Both the position numbers and the translations under genes were made by a program. Positions 8,631-20,198 of a stretch of 64,000 nucleotides of DNA are shown here, piece by piece. Position 1 is the stretch's first letter. Every line of letters starts with the position of its first letter. Under the pieces are notes generated by a model that was not told where the DNA came from, made no database searches, and worked only from the letters and a program-made list of their open reading frames with translations. Source of the DNA: Pseudorhizobium banfieldiae (GTDB lineage Bacteria; Pseudomonadota; Alphaproteobacteria; Rhizobiales; Rhizobiaceae); assembly GCF_000967425.1 (NCBI RefSeq), contig NZ_FO082820.1, positions 1,302,001-1,366,000 of the forward strand, written 5' to 3'.

Positions 8631-8956
8631 AGTGGTTCCTGATTCTATGGGGCGGACCAATCCTGCTGCTCGGCAGCTGGTACGGACTATCCTACTACGA
8701 CCTCAGCTTCGGCTTCTTCATGCTGACGCGCGAGACCCATGATCTCGTCTTCCAAGTCTATAGCTCCGTTCTGGGTATACCGGCCGAAGATCTTCCGCCG
8801 CTGGTGGCGCGTGCGATCATCGTCGACAGCCTCATCGTCTTCGCGATCATCGCCTTCCGGCGCCGCAGGAAGATTGCTGCCTGGTGGCGCGCACGTCAGG
8901 AGCGATCGGCCTCAGATTCTCTTCCAAGCGAGGAAAGCCTGTCCAGGGCTCCCTGA
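8627..8956 (+). CDS. Small membrane protein, unknown function
   Basis: A 109-residue protein starting [20 protein letters not shown] behind a strong GGAAGGAGG ribosome site. There are two hydrophobic segments: residues 3-20 and a second around 65-82 ending in FRRRRK, which suggests a cytoplasmic stop-transfer. The C-terminal part is polar. It is coupled to the 43-residue protein by an ATGA overlap, and its last 61 bases overlap the convergent ruvX gene. Candidate CtrA control comes from the box at 8420-8435. I recognise no characterised family. Confidence 0.75.
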   Translation: MKWFLILWGGPILLLGSWYGLSYYDLSFGFFMLTRETHDLVFQVYSSVLGIPAEDLPPLVARAIIVDSLIVFAIIAFRRRRKIAAWWRARQERSASDSLPSEESLSRAP

Positions 8957-9387
8957 AGGATGAAGCTCGCGGCCGCCGAATCGATTCGTTCGGCGCGTTT
9001 CGCCCGCGAGACATCCATTTCCAGCAGGGCACGCTCCGCTGCCACCGTCGACAAGCGCTCGTCCCAGAAGACGAAGGGTAGGGCAGTCTTGTCTCCCATC
9101 GAACGGACGAACGCCCGCGTTGCCTGGACCCGCGGCCCCGCAGACCCATCCATGTTCATGGGCAGGCCGATGATGAAGGCCCCGACCTTTTCCTTCTCCG
9201 CAAAGGCCAGCAGCAGTTCCGCGTCCTTCGTAAACTTGGTGCGCCTCAGGACGGGCCTCGGCGAGGCAAAACGGCGACCGAGGTCGGACATGGCGATACC
9301 GATGGTTTTCGTGCCCAGGTCGAGGCCCGCGATCGCCTGGCTATTCTGAAGCGTTTCAGCCAGTTCCTCGATCGTCAGCACCGTCAT
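8896..9387 (-). CDS. ruvX: RuvX/YqgF, putative pre-16S rRNA nuclease
   Basis: An RNase H-fold nuclease of 163 residues. [16 protein letters not shown] at 19-34 holds the first catalytic Asp. The [12 protein letters not shown] strand and [15 protein letters not shown] follow, and [17 protein letters not shown] ends the active site. In E. coli YqgF processes the 16S rRNA 5' end; older annotation calls it a Holliday junction resolvase. It lies upstream of, and divergent from, the metal-dependent hydrolase, an order often seen near gatCA in rhizobia. Confidence 0.95.
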   Translation of the reverse strand: MTVLTIEELAETLQNSQAIAGLDLGTKTIGIAMSDLGRRFASPRPVLRRTKFTKDAELLLAFAEKEKVGAFIIGLPMNMDGSAGPRVQATRAFVRSMGDKTALPFVFWDERLSTVAAERALLEMDVSRAKRAERIDSAAASFILQGALDRLSSLGRESEADRS

Positions 9388-9501
9388 CCGTTTTGCATCC
9401 TTTGCGTAGAAACAGGCATGGCGCCGCTTCCAATTGGGCGCCGGTGGGATATCTCTTTAGCATTCCCGCCAGTTTTCGCATCACGCACGAGGAGACTTTT
9501 C

Positions 9502-10206
9502 ATGAAGATCACCTGGCTAGGCCATTCCGCCTTCCGCATCGAAACGGCCAAGGCGAAGATCCTGATCGACCCGTTCTTCACCGGCAATCCGGCCTTTGCC
9601 GGCCTGGATGCCAAGGACGCAGCCGAAGGCATCAGCCATATCCTTCTTACCCACGGGCATGGTGATCACGTCGGGGATACCATTGCACTCGCAGAGGAAA
9701 CCGGTGCCGTTGTTCTGGCCAATGCCGATCTGGCGGCCTGGCTCGGCAAGAAGGGCGTGGCGAAGGTCGACATGGGCAATACCGGCGGCACGATCTCCTT
9801 TGACGGCTTCACGGTGACGTTCACGCAGGCGCACCATTCCTCTGCGCAGATCACCGAGGATGGCGTCTCCCATTCCCTGGGCAACGCAAACGGCCTCATG
9901 CTGCATTTTGACGACGAGCCGTCCGTGCTGCACATGGGCGATACCGACATCTTCACCGACATGGGATTGATCAACGAACTGCATCAGCCGGATATTGGCC
10001 TGGTGCCGATCGGCGACCGGTTCACCATGGGCGGCGCCGTTGCAGCGCTGGCGTGCCAGCGCTTCTTCGACTTCAAGCATGCAATCCCCTGCCACTACGG
10101 TTCCTTCCCGATCATCGACCAGACGGCGGAGAAGTTCGTGAAGGGGATGGAGGGCACGCGGACCCGCGTGGAAGCGCCGGCGACGGGCGCGACGCTCAGC
10201 TTCTGA
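9502..10206 (+). CDS. Metal-dependent hydrolase, UPF0173 (metallo-beta-lactamase fold)
   Basis: A 234-residue protein of the UPF0173 / YtkL group. The metal-binding motif [10 protein letters not shown] lies at about residues 52-61. HHSS, MGDTDIF and the late PCHYGSFP histidine complete the two-metal site. It starts at 9502 behind GAGGAG; an upstream frame from 9418 lacks support. The physiological substrate of this family is unknown. It lies 74 bases upstream of gatC on the same strand and may be cotranscribed. Confidence 0.9.
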   Translation: MKITWLGHSAFRIETAKAKILIDPFFTGNPAFAGLDAKDAAEGISHILLTHGHGDHVGDTIALAEETGAVVLANADLAAWLGKKGVAKVDMGNTGGTISFDGFTVTFTQAHHSSAQITEDGVSHSLGNANGLMLHFDDEPSVLHMGDTDIFTDMGLINELHQPDIGLVPIGDRFTMGGAVAALACQRFFDFKHAIPCHYGSFPIIDQTAEKFVKGMEGTRTRVEAPATGATLSF

Positions 10207-10280
10207 TTATCCGCTTCCCCGTTGCGAACGGCGGACGTGGCCATTATAGCGGTAGGAAATTCTTGCCCGGAGCCAATGCC

Positions 10281-10568
10281 ATGTCCGTCGATCTCGCCAC
10301 CGTCAAGCGCGTCGCGCGTCTTGCCCGCATCGCCGTCAGCGATGACGAGGCGGAGCGCATGGTTGGCGAAGTGAACGGCATCCTCGGCTTTGTTGAACAG
10401 CTTGGCGAAGTCGACGTCACGGGTGTCGAGCCGATGACGTCGGTGATGCCGATGGTCATGCGCAAGCGCACCGACGACGTCACCGATGGCAGCAAGGCCG
10501 ATGATATCGTCGCGAACGCACCAGCCACCGATCGCAATTTCTTCCTCGTCCCGAAGGTCGTCGAGTAG
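10281..10568 (+). CDS. gatC: Aspartyl/glutamyl-tRNA amidotransferase subunit C
   Basis: A 95-residue subunit of the GatCAB complex, which converts misacylated Glu-tRNA-Gln (and Asp-tRNA-Asn) to the amidated form. GatC wraps around GatA and GatB as a structural clamp. Sequence start [20 protein letters not shown] and ending [10 protein letters not shown] are diagnostic. The start at 10281 gives the usual family length. gatA follows after 54 bases. Confidence 0.96.
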   Translation: MSVDLATVKRVARLARIAVSDDEAERMVGEVNGILGFVEQLGEVDVTGVEPMTSVMPMVMRKRTDDVTDGSKADDIVANAPATDRNFFLVPKVVE

Positions 10569-10622
10569 CCGCACCTGCTGTCCTCCGACCATTCCCGACA
10601 TACCCGCTGAGCGATAGATAAA

Positions 10623-12104
<1,482 letters not shown>

Positions 12105-12144
12105 ATTAGGATCTTCGACGGAGCTTCCTGCGCAGGGCCTTGCA

Positions 12145-13470
12145 CTATAAGTGGCAGTCGGAGCCGCCTTCTCCAGCTGCTTCCTGCCGGAGTGCCACCT
12201 CCACTGGCGTCTTCATGATGATCTCCCTGTGCGGGAAGGGGATGTCGATCCGCGCCTCCTTGAAGGCGTCCCAAAGCGACATCAGGACCTGACCCTTCAC
12301 GTTGGTGATGCCGTTTGATGGGTCCGCGATCCAGAAGCGCAGCTTGAAGTCCAGAGACGAGGCTCCGAAGGCGGTGAGCCAGCAGACTGGCGCGCGGTAA
12401 TCCGTTACACGCGGCGTGGCTTTGGCGGTCTCGATGGCGATGCGTACGACATCATGGGGGTCCGCGGAATAGGCAACGCCGAAATCCACATCCACCCGCA
12501 CATACTGGTTGGAAAAGGACCAGTTGACGACCTGCTCCGTGATAAAGTCCTCGTTGGGGATCAGGTATTCCTTCCCGTCGCGGGTGATCACGGACACGAA
12601 TCGAGCTCGCAGATCCCGAACCCAGCCGAACGTGTCACCCAAGGATATGGTGTCTCCAGGCTTGATGGACTTATCGAGGAGGATGATGATCCCCGATATG
12701 AAGTTCGATACCACCTTCTGCAGACCGAAGCCCAATCCTACGCCGATCGCGCCGGAAAACACGGTCAGTGCCGTCAGGTCGATTCCGGTGGCCGAAAGTG
12801 CCAAGGCACCGGCGAGGAGAATAAGGCCGATCTTGATCAGCTTGCTGATCAGTACCCGAAAGGCTGGAGAAACGGCATCAAAGCGTTCCACACGATTGGA
12901 TGCGATGTTGCCCAGGAATATCGCGCCCCAGATCAAGGCCGCCGTCACGACCAGCCCCTTCAGAACCGAAAGGAGCGAGAGCCGGATCGTTCCGAGGTTC
13001 ACCGCAACGGCATTGAGCTGTTGCGCCACCGGATCGTCAAGTTCCAGAAGATGAAGGGCTAGGTAGGTCCAGACAGCAATGGCTACCAGCCGTGCCATGG
13101 AGCGGTTGCGGATGATGCGGGTCAGGACGGACACGATCAGCCACGCCGTGGCAAGAACGAGAGCCTTCGAGATCAGCCAGGCATGTAGCGGGCCGCCGCT
13201 TTGCCGTACCAGTGTGGCGAACAGGGACAACCAGGCGATAAAGAGCAGCCATCTGGTTCTGCGCATCAGCGCGATGACCAGCCGTAGCAGATCGGGATTG
13301 CCGCGTATGGTGCGGGCCCTGGCCTCGATCGTCGGCTCGAGTCGGCGGGCGAGAAGGGTCGAAATCAGGAAGGCCGTAGCGATCAAGCCGATCTGGTAGA
13401 ATCCCCACCTCTCCCAGAAGAACTGGTCCAACCCGCTTTCGATCTGCGCGAGCAGACTACGATAATCCAC
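12145..13470 (-). CDS. Mechanosensitive ion channel, MscS family
   Basis: A membrane protein of 441 residues. The N-terminal half has about five hydrophobic helices (residues 20-200), followed by the MscS pore helix and beta domain. GAIGVGLGFGLQKVVSNFIS is the pore-lining signature, and LDKSIKPGDTISLGDTFGWV starts the cytoplasmic beta domain. Such channels open under membrane tension and release solutes during osmotic downshock. It is longer than E. coli MscS (286 residues), with extra N-terminal helices. It is encoded opposite to gatA, which ends 40 bases away. Confidence 0.92.
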   Translation of the reverse strand: MDYRSLLAQIESGLDQFFWERWGFYQIGLIATAFLISTLLARRLEPTIEARARTIRGNPDLLRLVIALMRRTRWLLFIAWLSLFATLVRQSGGPLHAWLISKALVLATAWLIVSVLTRIIRNRSMARLVAIAVWTYLALHLLELDDPVAQQLNAVAVNLGTIRLSLLSVLKGLVVTAALIWGAIFLGNIASNRVERFDAVSPAFRVLISKLIKIGLILLAGALALSATGIDLTALTVFSGAIGVGLGFGLQKVVSNFISGIIILLDKSIKPGDTISLGDTFGWVRDLRARFVSVITRDGKEYLIPNEDFITEQVVNWSFSNQYVRVDVDFGVAYSADPHDVVRIAIETAKATPRVTDYRAPVCWLTAFGASSLDFKLRFWIADPSNGITNVKGQVLMSLWDAFKEARIDIPFPHREIIMKTPVEVALRQEAAGEGGSDCHL

Positions 13471-13607
13471 CTTTATCCTCCAGCACCGTCAGCGAGAGCA
13501 TCGACTTTGATGAAACGGACGGAGCGGATTTTGGTTCGTCCGGCCAGTTAAGAGCGCTGGAAAAATGGCGATGCGAATGCTCTACTGGGCTTCCACCTGG
13601 AGCAGCC

Positions 13608-14117
13608 ATGAGCACCATCCGCAATGCCCGCGAAGACGAGGTAGAGGTACTGGCGGAAGTAGGGTTTCGCGCATGGCAAAAGGCCATGGCCTCCATTGGC
13701 GGTATCGCTGACATGCGCAGCAGCGCCCGTGAAGCCTTCCGAAATTTCACGCGATCAAGCTGGTTGACGATAACTGTCCTCGATTCGGGCGGCAGCGTGG
13801 CTGGCTGGGCGGCACGCGAAAAGCTCGACGAACTGATCACGGACTTCTGGATCGATCCGCAGTTCCAGCATCAGGGCCTTGGGAGTGCGCTGCTTTCGGC
13901 AATCGAGGCTGACATCGTCCGCCAAGGATTCGACAGCGCCCGGGTCGAGACCCATGCGCTCAATGAGGAGGCCGTCTCGTTCTTCGCCAATCGTGGCTAC
14001 CGGATAAACTGGCTTTCCGCTGCCTATTCACCGAAGCTCGACCGCGAGGTGCAATCGGTTGGTCTGAGCAAGTTGCTCGTCGAGGAGCCGGCAGATAACT
14101 ACGGCCCCGGCGTTTAG
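13608..14117 (+). CDS. GNAT family N-acetyltransferase
   Basis: A 169-residue acetyltransferase of the Gcn5 fold. The acetyl-CoA loop Q-H-Q-G-L-G-S-A lies at about residues 86-93, after the strand DFWIDPQF, and ends with the typical NEEAVSFFANRGY segment. The acceptor cannot be told. It is divergent from the MscS gene and lies 84 bases before gatB. Confidence 0.85.
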   Translation: MSTIRNAREDEVEVLAEVGFRAWQKAMASIGGIADMRSSAREAFRNFTRSSWLTITVLDSGGSVAGWAAREKLDELITDFWIDPQFQHQGLGSALLSAIEADIVRQGFDSARVETHALNEEAVSFFANRGYRINWLSAAYSPKLDREVQSVGLSKLLVEEPADNYGPGV

Positions 14118-14201
14118 CCGCCTGGGCACTTCCGCTTGCGCCACCGCCCCATTTGCTCTACCTCACCAACTACCCCAACAAGACCATTCCAAGAGCATTC
14201 C

Positions 14202-15704
14202 ATGACCATTGTCGATGTCCGCACGCCCGACCCCAAGCGTCTCATTCCCGGTGCCACGGGGGACTGGGAAGTCATCATCGGCATGGAGGTGCATGCGCAG
14301 GTGCTGTCGAAGTCGAAGCTCTTCTCGGGCGCCTCGACGGAGTTCGGGAAGGATCCGAATGCGAACGTATCGCTCGTCGACGCCGCCATGCCCGGCATGC
14401 TTCCCGTCATCAACGAGGAATGCGTGCGGCAGGCCGTCCGTACCGGGCTCGGTCTGAAAGCGCAGATCAACAAGCGCTCGGTTTTCGATCGCAAGAACTA
14501 CTTCTATCCCGACCTGCCGCAGGGCTACCAGATCTCGCAGTTCAAGGACCCGATCGTCGGCGAAGGCCAGATCGTGATCTCTCTGGGGCCCGACCGGCAG
14601 GGCAATTTCGAGGATGTGGAAATCGGTATCGAGCGCCTGCACCTGGAGCAGGATGCCGGCAAGTCGATGCACGACCAGCACCCCACCATGTCATTCGTCG
14701 ACCTGAACCGATCTGGCGTGGCGCTGATGGAGATCGTCTCCAAGCCCGACATGCGGTCTTCGGACGAGGCCAAGGCCTACATGACGAAGCTCCGCTCGAT
14801 CGTTCGCTATCTCGGCACCTGCGACGGCAACATGGACGAGGGCTCCATGCGCGCCGACGTCAACGTCTCCGTTCGCCGCCCCGGCGAGCCCTTCGGCACG
14901 CGCTGCGAGATCAAGAACGTCAACTCCATCCGCTTCATCGGTCAGGCCATCGAATACGAGGCACGCCGCCAGATCGGCATCCTGGAAGACGGCGGCAGCA
15001 TCGACCAGGAGACCCGGCTCTTTGACCCCAACAAGGGCGAGACGCGTTCCATGCGGTCGAAGGAAGAGGCGCACGACTACCGCTACTTCCCCGACCCGGA
15101 CCTCTTGCCGCTCGAGTTCGACGACGCCTTCGTCGAAGAACTGAAGCAGCACCTGCCCGAACTGCCGGACGACAAGAAGGAGCGCTTCGTGCGCGAGCTC
15201 GGCCTCTCTGTGTATGACGCCTCTGTGCTCGTGTCGGAGAAGGCGATCGCCGACTACTTCGAGGCAGTGGCCGCCGGCCGCGACGGAAAGACGGCTGCGA
15301 ACTGGGTCATCAATGACTTGCTGGGTGCCTTGAACAAAGCCGGCAAAGCCATTGAAGAGACTCCGGTTTCACCCGCTCAGCTCGGCGGCATCATCGACCT
15401 CATCAAGGCCGAGACCATCTCCGGCAAGATCGCGAAGGACCTCTTCGAGATTGTCTGGAGCGAAGGCGGCGACCCGGCCGACATCGTCGAGGCTTGCGGC
15501 ATGAAGCAGGTGACCGACACGGGCGCCATCGAGGCCGCCGTCGACGAGATCATCGCGGCCAATCCGGATCAGGTCTCCAAGGCACAGGCAAAGCCTGCAC
15601 TGGCCGGCTGGTTCGTCGGCCAGGTGATGAAAGCGACTGGAGGCAAGGCCAACCCGCAGGCGGTCCAGGCATTGGTGAAGGCGAAGCTTGGGATCGAGGA
15701 ATAG
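14202..15704 (+). CDS. gatB: Aspartyl/glutamyl-tRNA amidotransferase subunit B
   Basis: The kinase/tRNA-binding subunit of GatCAB; it phosphorylates the misacylated aminoacyl-tRNA and receives ammonia from GatA. From ATG 14202 it is 500 residues, the usual rhizobial length. [12 protein letters not shown] and KSKLFSGAS near residues 22-45, [17 protein letters not shown], and the C-terminal YqeY-like tail [15 protein letters not shown] are typical. The upstream in-frame ATG at 14136 is not needed. Separation from gatCA by about 2 kb is an ordinary rhizobial arrangement. Confidence 0.98.
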   Translation: MTIVDVRTPDPKRLIPGATGDWEVIIGMEVHAQVLSKSKLFSGASTEFGKDPNANVSLVDAAMPGMLPVINEECVRQAVRTGLGLKAQINKRSVFDRKNYFYPDLPQGYQISQFKDPIVGEGQIVISLGPDRQGNFEDVEIGIERLHLEQDAGKSMHDQHPTMSFVDLNRSGVALMEIVSKPDMRSSDEAKAYMTKLRSIVRYLGTCDGNMDEGSMRADVNVSVRRPGEPFGTRCEIKNVNSIRFIGQAIEYEARRQIGILEDGGSIDQETRLFDPNKGETRSMRSKEEAHDYRYFPDPDLLPLEFDDAFVEELKQHLPELPDDKKERFVRELGLSVYDASVLVSEKAIADYFEAVAAGRDGKTAANWVINDLLGALNKAGKAIEETPVSPAQLGGIIDLIKAETISGKIAKDLFEIVWSEGGDPADIVEACGMKQVTDTGAIEAAVDEIIAANPDQVSKAQAKPALAGWFVGQVMKATGGKANPQAVQALVKAKLGIEE

Positions 15705-15709
15705 GCCGC

Positions 15710-16216
15710 ATGGTCTTCTTTGTCCGCACAGCAGCAGAAGGAGACGTGGAGCAGATCCGCGCCCTTCTCGCAGCGACCTTTCATGCCTCCTACGACCCGT
15801 TCTATGGTCCCGAGAAGGTTACGCAACTGATCGGCAGCTGGCACTCCCCTGCAGCCATCCGCGCCAGGATCGTCCGGAAGGACGGCGAATTCCTGCTCGC
15901 AGACGATGGTCGGGAGCTCGGCGGGCTTGGCTATGCGGCCATGTACCCGAAGATGGAAAAGACGGTGATGCTGCACCAGCTCTACGTCAGGCCATCCTGC
16001 CAGGGTGACGGCATCGGCCGCGACATCTTCGCCGAACTGGAAACCTGTTTTCCCTATGCGGAGGTGATGCGCACCGAGGTAGCCCTGCAGAACCTCCGCG
16101 CGATCTCCTTCTATGAACGGCTGGGTTTTTCCGAGGTGGATCGCATGGAGGAATGGGGCGGACCTAACTCCGGCCTGCCCGCGGTCGTTCTCGAGAAGTC
16201 CCTTCGGAGCCTGTGA
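15710..16216 (+). CDS. GNAT family N-acetyltransferase
   Basis: A 168-residue acetyltransferase that starts five bases after gatB. The acetyl-CoA loop CQGDGIGRDIF follows the LHQLYVRP strand, and the late segment NLRAISFYERLGF is characteristic. Stop and the next start overlap as GTGA, so the two GNAT genes are coupled. Cotranscription with gatB is likely; the acceptor is unknown. Confidence 0.85.
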   Translation: MVFFVRTAAEGDVEQIRALLAATFHASYDPFYGPEKVTQLIGSWHSPAAIRARIVRKDGEFLLADDGRELGGLGYAAMYPKMEKTVMLHQLYVRPSCQGDGIGRDIFAELETCFPYAEVMRTEVALQNLRAISFYERLGFSEVDRMEEWGGPNSGLPAVVLEKSLRSL

Positions 16217-16686
16217 GCGGACTTGTGCAGAAGGATGTTGTGATCCGGCAGGCCCGCGAAAGCGACCTTCCAGCTCTCATCGCGATTTTCGCTTCCGACG
16301 CCGTGGGTGGTCACGGCGACACCACCGATTCGGATGCCTACGAGGATTACCTCAAGGCGTTCACCGCGATAGATCTCTCGCCCAACGAGCGGCTTTTCGT
16401 GGCCGAACGCGGCGGTGAAGTCGTCGGTACGTTCCAGATCATGTTCAACCGGACGCTGACGGGCAGAGGTGGCCTTTCCATGGTCATCGAGGCGGTCCAG
16501 ACTCGCGCCGACACGCGCGGCAAGGGGATTGGTGCCATGATGATAGACTACGCGGTCTCCGAAGCGAGGCGCCGCGGGTGCCGGCTGGTGCAACTCACGT
16601 CCAACATGGCGCGGCAGGATGCGCACCGCTTCTACGAGCGCCTCGGTTTCGCGAAGAGCCATTTCGGCTTCAAGATGAAGCTTTGA
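16213..16686 (+). CDS. GNAT family N-acetyltransferase
   Basis: A 157-residue acetyltransferase with a GTG start overlapping the preceding stop (GTGA). It has the acetyl-CoA loop TRGKGIGAMMIDYA and the terminal HRFYERLGFAKSHFGFKMKL pattern, like the wider family annotated as PhnO- or aminoglycoside-type GNATs. It is the last member of a gatB-GNAT-GNAT gene run. Substrate unknown. Confidence 0.85.
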   Translation: MSGLVQKDVVIRQARESDLPALIAIFASDAVGGHGDTTDSDAYEDYLKAFTAIDLSPNERLFVAERGGEVVGTFQIMFNRTLTGRGGLSMVIEAVQTRADTRGKGIGAMMIDYAVSEARRRGCRLVQLTSNMARQDAHRFYERLGFAKSHFGFKMKL

Positions 16687-16801
16687 AGCGGCTCGCGCCA
16701 ACCGGAATCGCTGGACATGGCGCGCCGCAGGTTGCATAAGCGGTCGGACAAATCCTCGGTCGCACGCCGTGCGAATGCCTTTGCCAGAGCTGACGAAGAA
16801 C

Positions 16802-17200
16802 ATGAAAAATCTCCTGCTGCAGATATTCACCTGGTGGAACGGACAGACGATCGGAACGCGCTTCTTCACCTGGCGCTCCGGCAAGAAGATCGGCGAGGAC
16901 GAATTCGGCAACGTCTACTACGAAGGTCCCGAAACCTCCTTCGGGGTGCCGCGCCGCTGGGTCATTTTCAACGGTCCGGCAGAAGCATCGGCGATCCCCC
17001 CGGGCTGGCATGGGTGGATGCACCATCGCACCAATGTTGCGCCGTCCCAGGAGAACTACCAGCCGCGTGAATGGGAGAAGGCGCACAAGCCTAATCTCAC
17101 CGGTACTTCCGGCGCCTACCGGCCCAAAGGCTCGCTTGCAGGTGCCGGCGAACGCCCTCGCGTCACCGGCGATTACGACGCCTGGACCCCGGGAAGCTGA
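16802..17200 (+). CDS. NADH:ubiquinone oxidoreductase subunit NDUFA12
   Basis: Accessory complex I subunit of 132 residues, conserved between alphaproteobacteria and mitochondria (B17.2). Visible family features are TWWNGQTIGTRFFTWRSGKK at the N-terminus, VYYEGPETSFGVPRRWVIFN in the middle, and WHGWMHHRTNVAPS after it; the proline-rich C-terminus ends in YDAWTPGS. It acts at the inner membrane in respiratory complex I. It is not near the nuo operon, which is usual in rhizobia. The start at 16802 gives the usual family N-terminus; an in-frame ATG at 16769 is less likely. Confidence 0.95.
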   Translation: MKNLLLQIFTWWNGQTIGTRFFTWRSGKKIGEDEFGNVYYEGPETSFGVPRRWVIFNGPAEASAIPPGWHGWMHHRTNVAPSQENYQPREWEKAHKPNLTGTSGAYRPKGSLAGAGERPRVTGDYDAWTPGS

Positions 17201-17280
17201 CACCTGTTTTGGCCACATTCGGCCTCTAGGCCGGAGATGCGCCTTGGGGCCGCCTTGGGAGCCGTAAGGCACGACGCAGA

Positions 17281-17715
17281 ATGGGACCATCATCCATGAC
17301 GAGTATCATGCGCAAGCTGACCATTTGCCTTCTTGCAGCGGCTGCGTCGGCGTCTTGCGTCACTTCCGTCTCGGCGGCTCGCATCTCCAATCCCGTCGCG
17401 GTCTTCGCTGGCATTGACAAGATCACCGGTCGCATCACAACCTTTGACGTCTATATCGATGAAACGGTCCAGTATGGCGCGCTGCAGGTAACGCCGAAGG
17501 TCTGCTATTCGCGCGACGAGACGGAAGCGCAAAGGGTGGACGGCTTCATCGAAGTGGACGAGATCACGCTCGACCGCAAGATCCGGCGGATATTCACCGG
17601 CTGGATGTTCGCAGACAGCCCGGGCCTCAACGCCGTGGAGCATCCGATCTATGACGTCTGGTTGACCGGCTGCAAGCAGGAATCGGACGTTCCGGCTCCG
17701 GAAGCCACGAACTGA
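17281..17715 (+). CDS. DUF2155 domain-containing exported protein
   Basis: Small alphaproteobacterial envelope protein of 130-145 residues, depending on the start (in-frame ATGs at 17281, 17296 and 17308). A hydrophobic stretch after MRKLTI forms a signal peptide, with cleavage probably after SVSA. The mature part has the DUF2155 pattern, with GRITTFDVYIDETVQYGALQ, paired cysteines (VCYSRDE and WLTGCKQ) and FTGWMFADSPGLNAVEHPIY. Function unknown; it is commonly found next to aat and accBC in rhizobia, as here. It ends two bases before the aat stop on the other strand. Confidence 0.9.
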   Translation: MGPSSMTSIMRKLTICLLAAAASASCVTSVSAARISNPVAVFAGIDKITGRITTFDVYIDETVQYGALQVTPKVCYSRDETEAQRVDGFIEVDEITLDRKIRRIFTGWMFADSPGLNAVEHPIYDVWLTGCKQESDVPAPEATN

Positions 17716-17717
17716 AC

Positions 17718-18335
17718 CTAGAATTTCAGATGCGGCGACTCCACCGCATTCTTCAGCTTCTCCAGGTAATTGTCCTTCGGGATGTCGATGGCGCCGAAGG
17801 TCTTGAGATGCTCGGTGGTGAACTGGGTGTCGAGCAGCGTGAAGCCTCCCGCCTTCAGTCGCTCGACCAGATGTACCAGGCAGATCTTTGAGGCATCCGT
17901 CTGCCGGGAGAACATGCTCTCGCCGAAGAAGGCAGAGCCGAGGGATACGCCGTAAAGCCCTCCTACGAGCTCTGCGCCCTCGAACGCCTCGACGCTATGG
18001 GCATGGCCCATGGCATGAAGCTCGCAATAGAGCTTGCGGATGGTAGCGTTGATCCAGGTGCTCGGACGGTCTCCGGCAGGCTCGGCGCATTTTTCGATGA
18101 CCTGCTCAAACGCGCTGTCGAAGCGGATGTCAAAGGGTTCCCTGCGCAGCTTCTTGGCAAGGCTGTGGGAGACGTGGAACTGGTCGAGGGGGAGTACACC
18201 CCGCACCTCCGGCTCGACCCAGAAGATCTCCGGGTCGTCCGCGGATTCCGCCATCGGAAAAAGGCCGATGGAATAGGCGCGCAGAAGGATATCCGGTGTG
18301 ATTGCCGGATAATATCTGCCGCGCCGCCCGACCAT
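17718..18335 (-). CDS. aat: Leucyl/phenylalanyl-tRNA--protein transferase
   Basis: Transfers Leu or Phe from tRNA to N-terminal Arg or Lys of proteins, making them ClpS/ClpAP degradation targets (N-degron pathway). From ATG 18335 it is 205 residues. [22 protein letters not shown] is represented by its core GLFPMAE and [24 protein letters not shown] and [16 protein letters not shown] are family signatures. It starts eight bases after the accC stop, with GGAGG directly before the ATG, so it is the last gene of the aroQ-accBC transcript. Confidence 0.96.
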   Translation of the reverse strand: MVGRRGRYYPAITPDILLRAYSIGLFPMAESADDPEIFWVEPEVRGVLPLDQFHVSHSLAKKLRREPFDIRFDSAFEQVIEKCAEPAGDRPSTWINATIRKLYCELHAMGHAHSVEAFEGAELVGGLYGVSLGSAFFGESMFSRQTDASKICLVHLVERLKAGGFTLLDTQFTTEHLKTFGAIDIPKDNYLEKLKNAVESPHLKF

Positions 18336-18342
18336 GTCCCTC

Positions 18343-19689
18343 CTAATGCGCCTTGTGATGCGCCAGATAGTGTTCCAGCCAATGGATATCATAGTCGCCG
18401 TTGGCGATATCCTGATTGGACACCAGATCCTGGAAAAGGGGGAGGGTCGTCTTCACGCCGTCCACGACAAACTCGTCGAGAACCCGGCGCAGACGCATCA
18501 TGCACTCCACCCGGGTACGGCCGTGCACGATAAGCTTGCCGATGAGGCTGTCGTAATAGGGCGGGATTTTGTATCCGGCATAGGCACCCGAGTCGACGCG
18601 CACGCCGAGCCCACCGGGGGCGTGGAAATGCGTGATAGTGCCGGGCGACGGCACGAAGGTGCGCGGATCCTCGGCATTGATGCGGCACTCGATGGCGTGG
18701 CCCGAGAAGGTTATCTCATCCTGGGTCACCGAAAGGCCGGCACCGGAAGCGACACGAATCTGCTCGTGAACCAGATCGATGTTGGTGATCGCCTCGGTGA
18801 TCGGATGCTCGACCTGAAGACGCGTGTTCATCTCGATGAAGTAGAATTCGCCGTTTTCGTAGAGGAACTCGACGGTCCCGGCGCCCCGGTATTTCATCTT
18901 CTTCATGGCGTCGGCGCAGATCTGGCCGATCTTCATCCGCTGCTCGACGTTGAGGGCAGGGGAATTTGCCTCTTCCCAGACCTTCTGGTGGCGGCGCTGC
19001 AGCGAGCAGTCGCGTTCGCCGAGATGGATGGCATTGCCTTCCCCGTCACCAACGACCTGCACTTCGATGTGCCGCGGCTTGCCGAGATACTTCTCCATGT
19101 AGACGGCCGGATTACCGAAAGCGGCTGCGGCTTCCGAGCGTGCCGTATCGAAGGCCTCCTGAAGATCGTCCTCCGTCTTGGCCACCTTCATGCCGCGGCC
19201 GCCGCCGCCAGCCGTAGCCTTGATCAGCACCGGAAACCCGATCTTGCGCGCCGTCTCCAGCACGTTCTCCGATGTCACCTCGCCATCCGATCCGGGAACG
19301 ACGGGAATTCCCAGTTCGACTGCCGTCTGCTTGGCGGTGATCTTGTCACCCATCAGCCGGATATGCTCGGCCGTCGGTCCGATGAAGGTTATGCCATGCG
19401 CCTCGAGGATATCGGCGAACTTGGCGTTCTCCGACAGGAAGCCGTAGCCTGGGTGAACGGCGTCCGCGCCGGTGATTTCGCAGGCCGCGACGATCTGGTG
19501 GATGTTGAGATAGCTGTCACGCGACGGCGCTGGGCCGATGCAGACGCTCTCGTCGGCCAGCCGTACATGCATGGCATCGGCGTCCGCAGTCGAATGGACT
19601 GCGACGGTCGCGATGCCGAGTTCCTTGCACGCGCGCAGGACGCGAAGCGCAATCTCGCCGCGATTGGCTATGAGGATTTTCGAGATCAT
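18343..19689 (-). CDS. accC: Acetyl-CoA carboxylase, biotin carboxylase subunit
   Basis: ATP-dependent carboxylation of biotin on AccB, first step of malonyl-CoA formation for fatty acid synthesis. At 448 residues it matches the family. [20 protein letters not shown] opens the protein; the ATP-grasp core has [12 protein letters not shown], and the catalytic region shows the [16 protein letters not shown] stretch. It lies nine bases downstream of accB in the same operon. Confidence 0.98.
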   Translation of the reverse strand: MISKILIANRGEIALRVLRACKELGIATVAVHSTADADAMHVRLADESVCIGPAPSRDSYLNIHQIVAACEITGADAVHPGYGFLSENAKFADILEAHGITFIGPTAEHIRLMGDKITAKQTAVELGIPVVPGSDGEVTSENVLETARKIGFPVLIKATAGGGGRGMKVAKTEDDLQEAFDTARSEAAAAFGNPAVYMEKYLGKPRHIEVQVVGDGEGNAIHLGERDCSLQRRHQKVWEEANSPALNVEQRMKIGQICADAMKKMKYRGAGTVEFLYENGEFYFIEMNTRLQVEHPITEAITNIDLVHEQIRVASGAGLSVTQDEITFSGHAIECRINAEDPRTFVPSPGTITHFHAPGGLGVRVDSGAYAGYKIPPYYDSLIGKLIVHGRTRVECMMRLRRVLDEFVVDGVKTTLPLFQDLVSNQDIANGDYDIHWLEHYLAHHKAH

Positions 19690-19697
19690 TGGCGGTC

Positions 19698-20171
19698 CTA
19701 TTCGATGACGACGAGCGGCTCGCCGTATTCGACCGGTTGCGCATCGTTGATCAGAATTTCCGTCACCTTGCCGGAGCGCGGGGCGGGAATCTGGTTCATG
19801 GTCTTCATCGCTTCGATGATGAGAAGGGTCTGCCCTTCCTTGACCGTCGCACCGACTTCGATGAACGGGCGGGAACCCGGGGCCGGGGAGAGGTAGACGG
19901 TGCCGACCATGGGGGCCATGACCGCGTTGCTGTTGTCACGGGCGGCTGGCGCTGCCGCTGCCGGCGCTGCGGCGGCCGCGGCGGGCGCTGCTGCGGGAGC
20001 AGGGGCGTGGTGGGCGATCGGCGCCTGAACGTAATGCGTTGCCGATGCGCGGGAGACACGGATGCGCAGATCGTCCTGCTCGACTTCGATCTCGGTGAGG
20101 TCGGTGTCGTTGAGGATGTTCGCGAGATCGCGGATCAATCCCTTGTCGATACCGTTCTTCTTCTCAGACAT
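19698..20171 (-). CDS. accB: Acetyl-CoA carboxylase, biotin carboxyl carrier protein
   Basis: A 157-residue carrier that shuttles biotin between AccC and AccAD. The N-terminal domain is followed by an Ala/Pro-rich linker (about residues 45-80) and a C-terminal biotinyl domain with the lysine in IEAMKTMNQI. It is located between aroQ and accC, with 27 and 8 bases between the genes. Confidence 0.97.
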   Translation of the reverse strand: MSEKKNGIDKGLIRDLANILNDTDLTEIEVEQDDLRIRVSRASATHYVQAPIAHHAPAPAAAPAAAAAAPAAAAPAARDNSNAVMAPMVGTVYLSPAPGSRPFIEVGATVKEGQTLLIIEAMKTMNQIPAPRSGKVTEILINDAQPVEYGEPLVVIE

Positions 20172-20198
20172 GGCAATTCCTATTGTTCTGTTATCTTG

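Noticed and set aside
18334..19896. Open frame of 520 codons on the plus strand
   Set aside because: Antisense of accC and accB; no domain in the translation.
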